The notes beneath the pieces are model-generated. The model saw nothing but the letters and a program-made list of their open reading frames with translations. It was not told the DNA's origin and did no database searches. The position numbers were made by a program, and so were the translations under genes. Of a stretch of 64,000 bases of DNA, positions 19,835 to 29,921 are shown in pieces. This DNA is from Acanthosepion lycidas. Lineage: Eukaryota > Mollusca > Cephalopoda > Sepiida > Sepiidae. The stretch is from positions 186,001 to 250,000 of the forward strand of contig CAWVQA010000103.1 in NCBI GenBank assembly GCA_963932145.1, written 5' to 3'. Each line of letters starts with the position of its first letter. Within the stretch, counting starts at the first letter, position 1.

Positions 19835-21455
19835 ATTTTTCAGTGGGATGAATAGGAAAAATTTGGTAAGTGATGAAGACGCATCTTGTCTTAGGGGTTT
19901 TCTTGAAATTTTTAGTGCAGCCCAAAACTGGGGGATCAGCCATATTTCGCTTCATTTTAAATATTTTCCATTGAATGAAATATTTCGAAAATTGGTTATA
20001 AATTGTAGGAAATTTGTCAATTACTCCATATATAACAGGATTTTTCATTTGGTTGAATAGAGGGAACTGCAGGTATGAGGATGTTGAGCCATGTTTTGGG
20101 GTTTGATTTCATAATTTAAAGTGTCCAAAAACCGGGTTGCTATATTCCACTTGATTTCAAATTTTGGTTTTCTATGGAATAATTATAAAATTGATAACAA
20201 ATGTTAAGACATTTCTTCCTTAATCAATGTTTAAAATTTTTTTCCAGTAGCTTGAATAGGGAAAACATGGGGTTCAATGAAGTTGCAACTTCACTAAGGG
20301 GTTTTATTGAAATATTTAGTGCAGCCCAAAACTGGGGATCAGTCATATTCCACTTCGTTTTAATTTTTTTCCATTAAACGAAATATTTTCAAAATAGGTA
20401 TCAAACTGTAGGAAATTTATTAATTAATCCATGTCTACAAGGGTTTTTCATTTGGCTGAATAGAGCAGGGTGGAGGTTCGACCATGTCGAGACATGTCTC
20501 TGTCGTCTACTTTGAAAATTAAAGGCATACTAAAAACGGTTTGCTTGATGAATCTGGAATACCACTTTTTCGTTTCTATAGAATACTTATAAAATTGATA
20601 TCAAATGTTATGGATTTTTTTCCTTAATCCAGGTTTAAAATTTTTTTTCAGTCAGTTGAATAGGGACAACATGGGATTGGATGAAGTGGCAACTTGTTAG
20701 GGGATTTGTGGGAATTTTTAGTGCAGCCCAAAACTGGGGGATCAGTCATATTTCACTTTTTTAAAATTTTTTTACATTGAATAAATTTTTTAAAAATTGG
20801 TATTAAATTGTAGAATATTTATTAATTAATCCATGTCTACAAAGATTATATATTTTGTTGAATAGAGCAAAGTGGAGGTGCAACCATGTCTTTGGCATAT
20901 ACTTTGAAAATTTACGTCATCCAAAAACCGGTTTGCTTGAGGACTCCGGATTTCAACTTTTTTACGTCTATAGAATAGTTATCAAATTGATATCAAATGT
21001 TAAGTAATTACTTGCTTAATCCATGTTGGAAAAATTTTTTTCAGTCGTTTGAATAGGACTTGTGATAAGGGATTTGTTGCAATTTTAATAAGGCCCAAAA
21101 CTGGGGGACCAGTCAAATTTCAATTCTTTTTATTTTTTTTCCATTAAATAAAATATTTAAAAATTAGTATTGTAGGAAATTTATTAATACATCCATGACT
21201 ACAAGGATTTTTCATTTGGTTGAATAGAGCAAAGTGCAGCTTTGACAATGTCACTGTTGTGTTCTTTAACAATGAAGGTGTCCGAAAACCGGTGCGCACA
21301 ATGGGTCTGCATTTCTTCTTAATTTCTTGCTTAATCCATGTATAAAAGAATTTATCCAGTTGCTTAAGTATAGACAATGTGGCGTTTGATGATACGTCGA
21401 CTTGTGTTAGTGGATTTGTTGGGATTTTCATGAGGCCCAAAACTGGGGGATCAAA
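19835..21455. repeat. Family B ~400-bp tandem repeat, right block (about four units)
   Basis: The box CCCAAAACTGGGGGATC recurs near 19921, 20326, 20727, 21094 and 21436. Spacings are about 405, 401, 367 and 342 bp; the last two units carry deletions. Each full unit has the same internal order: CAAAACTGGG, a TTTCCATT AT-rich stretch, GGTATNAAATTGTAGG, TCCATGTCTACAAGG, TTTGAATAGAG, GTGTCCAAAAACCGG, CTTAATCCATG and TTTTCAGT. Units are quite diverged. This block is more AT-rich than the left block at 701-1389. The open frames at 19806-20060 and 21144-21440 are by-products of the repeat. Confidence 0.92.
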
Positions 21456-22045
21456 ATTTTTTATTCATATTGATTTTATTATTAATTCTAATGTAGGTAG
21501 ATGAATAAGAAAAGAAAAAAATAAACAATTGCAATTCTTTTCATGCAAGATATATGCCTTAAATCAGACATCGAACATTGCAGTCTTAGGCCCTAGTAGT
21601 AATAGAAGTCTCAAAAATGCCAATTTCCAAAATGATTTAATTGTACTCAATTTATTATTGATTCTTATAAAGTTAGATGCATAAGAAAAGAAAAAAGCAA
21701 TTGCAGTCCATTTCGTACAAGACATATGCCTTAAATCAGACATCGAACATTGCAATTTCAGGCCCTAGTAGTAATAGACGCCTCAAAAATGTCAATTTCC
21801 AACATTTTTTATTCATATTGATTTTAATATTGATTTATATAGTTAGATGAGTATAAAAAGAAAAAACATTAACAATAATGTTCATACAAGATATATGCCT
21901 TAAATCAGACATTGAAGATTGCAGTTTTAGCCCCGAGTAGTAATAGAAGACTCAAAAAGGCTGATTTCCAAAATTTTTTATTTGTACTCTTTTTATTATT
22001 GATTTTTATGAAGTTAGATGCATAAGAAAAGAAAAAAAAAACAAA
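21456..22045. repeat. Family C ~170-bp tandem repeat (about 3.5 copies)
   Basis: TATGCCTTAAATCAGACATYG recurs near 21552, 21724 and 21893 (spacings 172 and 169). Other shared boxes are AAAGTTAGATGCATAAGAAAAG, CCCTAGTAGTAATAGA and CTCAAAAATG. The array lies between family B and family A in the same orientation. Its TTAGATGCA and ATGCCTTAAATC boxes also occur in family A, in the same order. Confidence 0.92.
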
Positions 22046-25000
22046 AGTCGATTTAAAATTGTAATTTTTGATAGGTATATTTTTAGCTTATTCGACGTAA
22101 GATGAGTTGGAGAATCAGATAAACCCCACTTCCGCTAGCCTAGCTGCAAGAGAAATGCCTTAAATCGTCGTTTGAAGCTTCAGCTTTCGGTCCCCAGTTC
22201 GCGTTATTTGGGTATCGAAAAAAAAAAGTCGATTTAAAATTGTAATTTGTGATAGGTATATTTTTAGCTTTTTCGACATAAGATGAGTTGGAGAAACAGA
22301 TAAAACTACTTCCGGTAGCCTAGCTGCAAGAGAAGTGCCTTAAATCGTCGTTTGAAGCTTCAGCTTTCGGTCCCCAGTTCGCCTTATTTGGGTATCGAAA
22401 AAAAAAGTCGATTTAAAATTGTATTTTTTGGTAGGCAATTTATTGGCTTATTAAATGCAGTATGAGTTGAAGAATCAGATAAACCCACTTCCGGTAGCCT
22501 AGCTGCAAGAGAAATGCCTTAAATCGCCGTTTGAAGCTTCAACTTTGGGTCCCCAGTTCGCGTTATTTGGGTATCTAAAAAAAAAGTAGATTTAAATTTG
22601 TAATTTTTGATAGGTATATTTTTAGATTATTCCGCGTAAGATGAGTTGTAGAATCAGATAAACATCACTTCCGGTAGCCTAGCTGCAAGAGTAATGCCTT
22701 AAATTGTCGTTTGAAGCTTCAACTTTGGGTCCCCAATTCGCGTCATTTGGGTATCGAAAAAAAAAGTCAATTTAAAATTATCATTTTTGGTATGTATTTT
22801 ATTGGCTTATTAGATGCAGTATGAGTTGGAGAATAAGATAAACCCCACTTCCGGTAGCCAAGCTGCAAGAGAAATGCCTTAAATCATCGTTTGAAACTTC
22901 AACTTTGGGACACCAGTTCCCCTTATTTAGGCATCTTTAAAATTGTAATTTTTCGTAGGCATTTTATTGGCTTATTAGATGTAATATGAGTTGGAGAATC
23001 AGATAAACCCCACTTCCGGTTGCCTAGCTGCAAGAGAAATGCCTTAAATCGTCGTTTGAAGCTTCAACTTTGGGACCCCAGTTCGCGTTATTTGGGTATC
23101 GAAAAAAAAAAGTCGATTTAAAATTGTAATTTTTGGTAGGCATTTTATTGGCTTATTAGATGAAGTATGAGTTCGAGAATCACATAAACCGCACTTCCGG
23201 TAGCCTAGCTGCAAGAGAAATGCCTTAAATCGTCGTTTGAAGCTTCAACTTTGGGTTCCCAGTTCACGTTATTTGTGTATCGAAAAAAAAAGTCGATTTA
23301 AAATTGTCATTTTTGGTAGGTATTTTATTGGCTTATTAGATGCAGTATGAGTTGGAGAATCAGATAAACCCCACATTCGGTAGCCTAGCTGCAAGAGAAA
23401 TGCCTTAAATCGCCGTTTGAAGCTTCAACTTTGGGTTCCCAGTTCGCGTTATTTGGTTATCGAAAAAAAAAGTCGATTTCGATTTGTCATTTTTGGTAGT
23501 CATTTTATTGGCTTATTAGATGCACAATGAGTTGGAGAATCCGATAAACCACACTTCCGGTAGCCTAGCTGAAAAGAGATATGCCTTAAATCACCGTTTG
23601 AAGCTTCAACTTTGGGTTCCAAGTTTACGTTATTTGGGTATCGAAAAAAAAAAGTCGATTTCGGTTTGTCATTTTTGGTAGGCACTTTATTGGCTTATTA
23701 AATGCACAATGAGTTGGAGAATCTGATAAACAGCACTTCCGGTAGTCTAGCTGCAAGAGAAATGCCTTAAATTGCCGTTTGAATCTTCAACTTTGGGTTC
23801 CCAGTTCCCGTTATTTGGGTATCGAAAAAAATAGTCGATTAAGCTTTGTCATTTTTGGTAGTGATTTTATTAGCCTATTAGATGCACAATGAGTTGGAGA
23901 ATCTGATAAACCCCACTTCCGGTAGTCTAGCTGCAAGAGAAATGCCTTAAATTGCCGTTTGAAGCTTCAACTTTGGGTTCCCAGTTCCCGTTATTTGGGT
24001 ATCGAAAAAAAATTCGATTAAGATTTGTCATTTTTGGTAGTGATTTTATTAGCCTATTAGATGCACAATGAGTTGGAGAATCAGATAAACCCCACTTCCG
24101 GTAGTCTAGCTGCAAGAGAAATGCCTTAAATTGCCGTTTGAAGCTTCAACTTTGGGTTCCCAGTTCCCGTTATTTGGGTATCGAAAAAAAAAGACGATTA
24201 AGATTTCTCATTTTTGGTAGTGATTTTATTAGCCTATTAGATGCACAATGACTTGGAGAATCAGATAAACCCCACTTCCGGTAGTCTAGCTGCAAGAGAA
24301 ATGCCTTAAATTAGCGCTTGAGGCTTCAACTTTGGGTTCCCAGTTCCCGATATTTGGGTATCGAAAAAAAAAGTCGATTAAGATTTGTCATTTTTGGTAG
24401 TGATTTTATTAGCCTATTAGATGCACAATGAGTTGGAGAATCTGATAAACCCCACTTCCGGTAGCCTAGCTGCAAGAGAAATGCCTTAAATTGCCGTTTG
24501 AAGCTTCAACTTTGGGTTCCCAGTTCCCGTTATTTGGGTATCGAAAAAAAAAGTCTATTAAGATTTGTCATTTTTGGTAGTGATTTTATTAGCCTATTAG
24601 ATGCACAATGAGTTGGAGAATCAGATAAACCCCACTTCCGGTAGCCTAGCTGCAAGTGAAATGCCTTAAATTGCGGTTTGACGCTTCAACTTTGGGTTCC
24701 CAGTTCCCGTTATTTGGGTATCGAAAAAAAAATTCGATTAAGATTTGTCATTTTTGGTAGTGATTTTATTAGCCTATTAGATGCACAATGAGTTGGAGAA
24801 TCTGATAAACCCCACTTCCGGTAGTCTAGCTGCAAGAGAAATGCCTTAAATTGCCGTTTGAAGCTTCAACTTTGGGTTCCCAGTTCCCGTTATTTGGGTA
24901 TCGAAAAAAAAAGTCGATTAAGATTTGTCATTTTTGGTAGTGATTTTATTAGCCTATTAGATGCACAATGAGTTGGAGAATCTGATAAAACCCACTTCCG

Positions 25001-27596
25001 GTAGCGTAGCTGCAAGAGAAATGCCTTAAATTGCCGTTTGAAGCTTCAAATTTGGGTTCCCAGGTCCCGATATTTGGGTATAGAAAAAAAAAGTCGATTA
25101 AGATTTGTCATTTTTGGTAGTGATTTTATCAGCCTATTAGATGCACAATGAGTTGGAGAATCTGATAAACCCCACTTCCGGTAGTCTAGCTGCAAGAGAA
25201 ATGCCTTAAATTGCCGTTTGAAGCTTCAACTTTGGGTTCCCAGTTCACGTTATTTGGGTATCGAAAAAAAAAGTCGATTAAGATTTGTCATTTTTGGTAG
25301 TGATTTTATTAGCCTATTAGATGCACAATGAGGTGGAGAATCTGACAAACCCCACTTCCGGTAGCCTAGCTGCAAGTGAAATGCCTTAAATTGCCGTTTG
25401 AAGCTTCAACTTTGGGTTCCCATTTCCCGTTATTTGGGTATAGAAAAAGTCGATTAAGATTTGTCATTTTTGGTAGTGATTTTATTAGCCTATTAGATGC
25501 ACAATGAGTTGGAGAATCTGATAAACCCCACTTCCGGTAGTCTAGCTGCAAGAGAAATGTCATAAATTGCCGTTTGAAGCTTCAACTTTGGGTTCCCAGT
25601 TCCCGTTATTTGGGTATCGAAAAAAAAAGTCGATTAAGATTTGTCATTTTTGGTAGTGATTTTATTAGCCTATTAGATGCACAATGAGTTGGAGAATCAG
25701 ATAAACCCCACTTCCGGTAGCCTAGCTGCAAGAGAAATGCCTTAAATTGCCGTTTGAAGCTTCAACTTTGGGTTCCCAGTTCCCGTTATTTGGGTATCGA
25801 AAAAAAAAGTCGATTAAGATTTGTCATTTTTGGTAGTGATTTTATTAGCCTATTAGATGCACAATGAGTTGGAGAATCTGATAAACCCCACTTCCGGTAG
25901 TCTAGCTGCAAGAGAAATGCCTTAAATTGCCGTTTGAAGATTCAACTTTGGGTTCCCAGTTCCCGTTATTTGGGTATCGAAAAAAAAAGTCGATTAAGAT
26001 TTGTCATTTTTGGTAGTGATTTTATTAGCCTATTAGATGCACAATGAGTTGGAGAATCAGATAAACCCCACTTCCGGTAGCCTAGCTGCAAGAGAAATGC
26101 CTTAAATTGCCGTTTGAAGCTTCAACTTTGGGTTCCCAGTTCCCGTTATTTGGGTATCGAAAAAAAAAGTCGATTAAGATTTGTCATTTTTGGTAGTGAT
26201 TTTATTAGCCTATTAGATGCACAATGAGTTGGAGAATCAGATAAACCCCACTTCCGGTAGCCTAGCTGCAAGAGAAATGCCTTAAATTGCCGTTTGAAGC
26301 TTCAAATTTGGGTTCCCAGTTCCCGTTATTTGGGTATCGAAAAAAAAAGTCGATTAAGATTTGTCATTTTTGGTAGTGATTTTATTAGCCTATTAGATGC
26401 ACAATGAGTTGGAGAATCTGATAAACCCCACTACCGGTAGTCTAGCTGCAAGAGAAATGCCTTAAATTGCCGTTTGAAGCTTCAACTTTGGGTTCCCAGT
26501 TCACGTTATTTGGGTATCGTAAAAAAAAGTCGATTAAGATTTGACATTTTTGGTAGTGATTTTATTAGCCTATTAGATGCACAATGAGTTGGAGAATCAG
26601 ATAAACCCCACTTCCGGTAGCCTAGCTGCAAGAGAAATGCCTTAAATTGCCGTTTGAAGCTTCAAATTTGGGTTCCCAGGTCCCGATATTTGGGTATAGA
26701 AAAAAAAAAGTCGATGAAGATTTGTCATTTTTGGTAGTGATTTTATTAGCCTATTAGATGCACAATGAGTTGGAGAATCTGATAAACCCCACTTCCGGTA
26801 GTCTAGCTGCAAGAGAAATGCCTTAAATTGCCGTTTGAAGCTTCAACTTTGGGTTCCCAGTTCACGTTATTTGGGTATCGAAAAAAAAAGTCGATTAATT
26901 TTTGTCATTTTTGGTAGTGATTTTATTAGCCTATTAGATGCACAATGAGTTGGAGAATCTGATAAACCCCACTTCCGGTAGTCTAGCTGCAAGAGAAATG
27001 CATTAAATTGCCGTTTGAAGCTTCAACTTCGGGTTCCCAGTTCCCGTTATTTGGGTATCGAAAAAAAAAGTCGATTAAGATTTGTCATTTTTGGTAGTGA
27101 TTTTATTAGCCTATTAGATGCACAATGAGTTGGAGAATCTGATAAACCCCACTTCCGGTAGCCTAGATGCAAGAGAAATGCTTTAAATTGCCGTTTGAAG
27201 CTTCAACTTTGGGTTCCCAGTTCCCGTTATTTGGGTATCGAAAAAAAAAGTCGATTAAGATTTGTCATTTTTGGTAGTGATTTTATTAGCCTATTAGATG
27301 CACAATGAGTTGGAGAATCAGATAAAACCCACTTCCGGTAGCCTAGCTGCAAGAGAAATGCCTTAAATTGCCGTTTGAAGCTTCAACTTTGGGTTCCCAG
27401 TTCCCGTTATTTGGGTATCGAAAAAAAAAGTAGATTAAGATTTGTCATTTTTGGTAGTGATTTTATTAGCCTATTAGATGCACAATGAGTTGGAGAATCA
27501 GATAAACCTCACTTCCGGTAGCCTAGCTGCAAGAGAAATGCCTTAAATTGCCGTTTGAAGCTTCAACTTTGGGTTCCCAGTTCCCGTTATTTGGGT
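22046..27596. repeat. Family A 180-bp satellite array, left block (~31 monomers)
   Basis: About 31 head-to-tail monomers, located by GTTATTTGGGTATCG or its variants. From about 24169 the spacing is 180 bp with only single-base exceptions. From 22046 to about 23650 copies are diverged (spacings 163-182) and carry early-type boxes such as CGTCGTTTGAAG and GTCGATTTAAAATTG. From about 23650 they become uniform, with TTGCCGTTTGAAG and GATTAAGATTTGTC. Most copies here read CAGTTCCCGTTATT, whereas copies right of 29918 mostly read CAGTTCACGTTATT. The block ends mid-monomer at 27596, where a 2.3-kb element is inserted. Confidence 0.98.
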
Positions 27597-28519
27597 TGTG
27601 GCACCCTGCATTTTTTAGAAAAACTAAAAAGAGATATTCATAGAAATATGATTTAATTTTTATTCGGTTTATTAACCAGTTGTTAGTTATTTAGAAACGA
27701 AGAATAATTGAGTTTTGAGAATAATTCTCTAACTCTATTTAGGCGATCCAAAGAGAAGAAGAAAAAAAAAAATAATAAAAAGAAAGAGAAAGAAGAATAG
27801 ATAAAACAAAACCCGGTCATAAGTAAAACTAAGACAAGACAGGTGTCAAAATATATCAGGTCAAATTACCTGACCGAAATCCAGGGAAATAGAAATTGTT
27901 ATATTTGGTTGAAGAAATAGAGTTTGGAGATAATAAAATAAAACAAAAAGAAGAGGAAAGACAGAAACATAATACGAAACCAGGTCGTAAGCGAAAACAC
28001 ACACGTACGACCAGCACCTAACAAGTGTCAAAATTATCAGGTCAAGCACTTGAACTAATTCCATGTCCGCGTAGGATGGAAGTTGTTAAGGTTGGCTGAA
28101 ACAATAAAGATTTTTTAGAACAATGGAAACGAAATTTTAATCGGAGGAAAGGTGTTTTTTTGTGTTGAGGTGGTGACCGGTGGAACTGTATACAGATTCT
28201 GACCTGTTAAAAATTGGAACCCCACGATGATGAAGTGGAGACATTTTCAATTCAGATAATTAAGATTTTTGACTATCAGGTCTGACCAAAAACAAAGAAG
28301 GAAAGAAAACGATTGTCTCGGCTCACAGATAGCGCCAATATTCTTTCCTGAAGTCACATCTAATTAGCGGCAGGCTGTTTTGACAGAACCCAGGTGAGAA
28401 AAAGCCAAGATTATCATTTTTCGTACGTGTGAAAAAGGCCAAATTAGATTTTGTTTTTTTTAGAACAAGAACGATGTAAGCCACGCCCGATTGGAGACGG
28501 GAGGCGTCCCACCACAGTC

Positions 28520-28617
28520 TCATTAGCCGAAAGCGGTCACGTGATATGCGGAAAGAGGAGGGAGAATGCTCGATCAAGAACCATTGGTCGAAAACGGTCA
28601 CCTGACATACGAGAGAC
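28520..28617 (+). repeat. Enhancer-like direct repeat within the LTR-like element
   Basis: Two ~35-bp copies 61 bp apart: ATTAGCCGAAAGCGGTCACG and ATTGGTCGAAAACGGTCACC, each followed by a TGAYATRCG box. The first contains a CACGTG E-box. Such duplications are common in the U3 part of LTRs. Confidence 0.6.
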
Positions 28618-28880
28618 CGGGAGAGATGGGTATGCGTCTTCCCCCCAGAGGCACTGTGAGGAAGTAGGGGTGAAAATAATAGCGATAATGGGAAATCAGA
28701 ACTAATGCGACGTTTGGGATTATCGAGAGAGCCCTGACGCCGACAGACCCACCCCGGTTTGCTGCGGCGTCAATAAAAGCAGGACCCCAATCGACAAAAA
28801 AATGAGTTCAGCCCCGGACGGCAGCGAGAAGAGATCACCTCGGACGACAGAGGGTTGCGGCTGGGTTGCGGCGGGGGGTC

Positions 28881-29196
28881 CTTCCAGCCCAAGTCGAAAA
28901 CAAGAAATCCTTCCAGCCCAAGTCGAAAACAAGAAATCCTTCCAGCCCAAGTCGAAAACAAGAAATCCTTCCAGCCCAAGTCGAAAACAAGAAATCCTTC
29001 CAGCCCAAGTCGAAAACAAGAAATCCTTCCAGCCCAAGTCGAAAACAAGAAATCCTTCCAGCCCAAGTCGAAAACAAGAAATCCTTCCAGCCCAAGTCGA
29101 AAACAAGAAATCCTTCCAGCCCAAGTCGAAAACAAGAAATCCTTCCAGCCCAAGTCGAAAACAAGAAATCCTTCCAGCCCAAGTCAAAGACAAGAG
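28881..29196. repeat. 29-bp minisatellite (10 full units plus a partial)
   Basis: Units start CTTCCAGCCC at 28881 and every 29 bp through 29171, followed by AAGTCGAAAACAAGAAATC. The ten full units are essentially identical. Degenerate AAGTCGAAGA-like echoes continue at about 29208, 29258 and 29370, suggesting the array grew from an older, purine-rich repeat. Because 29 is not a multiple of 3 and the unit lacks stops in the relevant frames, long open frames (127-157 codons) run through it on both strands. They are artefacts of the repeat, with a 29-residue period. Confidence 0.97.
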
Positions 29197-29197
29197 A

Positions 29198-29596
29198 AGT
29201 TCTATCTAAGTCGACGAAGAAGAAGATTACTCGAAAGCCGCGGAGAAGTTGCAGCCAAGTCGAAGACAAGGCCATAGAGTTACTGGACGGAAGAAGAAGA
29301 AGAAGTTAAAATCAAGCCCAGCCGAGAACAGAATTCGACCCAAGCAGATCGAAGTGAAGAAATACAACTCAAGTCGAAGAGAAGAATCAACTGCGAATGA
29401 TTGATAGAAATTAGCCCCAGTGTCGAACTAAACCACACTCCGACATACACAATTCTGGAGAGTAGACAATTCGAAATCGTTAAGTTGTATGATAGAAGCT
29501 TGGTGCCATAGTCCACAGAGCGGGTCGGGAATGAGAACAATTTTTCTTTATGTAACGGACATTAGATATAAAAGGTTGTCACCCTTTTTTATCAGT
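29198..29596. other. Purine-rich middle part of the LTR-like element
   Basis: Strong GA/AAG bias on the plus strand with scattered AAGTCGAAGA motifs, then a TATAAAAGG box near 29566. No protein domain recognised. Confidence 0.5.
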
Positions 29597-29921
29597 AATT
29601 TTTTGTCTCGTGAGTTTTTTTTTTCTTTTACTTGTGTTTTGCCACCCCCGTCGGACTCAGCTTGCATACGGCCCAATCCCTGCTGGTCCCGTCTGTCTAA
29701 GATCTAAACACAGCGTGGGTAGACAGACCGGAGATCAGTACAGTTGCTTTAGCAACCAGGTATTGGAAGCGGGTTGGGAAAGGCGAGGCTGGTGATCATC
29801 TAACCAAGAGGTTGGAGCGACACGCTTGGAACCAGGAGGAGCGACCAGGAGGAGCGACGTCACAGTTGGCGCCGTAACCAAAGGATTCGACCCTGGGCCA
29901 GGTGTGTACCCGTCACAGGGT

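Larger units (their letters stand above)
27597..29917. mobile_element. LTR-like element (solo LTR or short LTR-element derivative) inserted in the satellite
   Basis: The element starts TGTGGCACCC and ends CCCGTCACA, so it has TG...CA termini. It is flanked by GGGT on both sides (27593-27596 and 29918-29921), and the satellite reads on in phase after removing one GGGT, so both ends are secure. No gag or pol is recognisable. Promoter-like parts favour the plus orientation: two CCAAT-type boxes within a 61-bp-spaced duplication (about 28520-28617), ATAAAAG at 28773 and a second TATAAAAGG near 29566. A PBS-like TTGGCGCCGTAACC at 29866 follows an internal GACGTCACA. A Ty3/Gypsy-type solo LTR is my best guess. 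It is younger than the surrounding monomers. Confidence 0.65.

Noticed and set aside
28720-29309. Six overlapping open frames of 127-157 codons on both strands
   Set aside because: All are generated by the 29-bp minisatellite. The encoded repeats have no known domain and the frames exist symmetrically on both strands.
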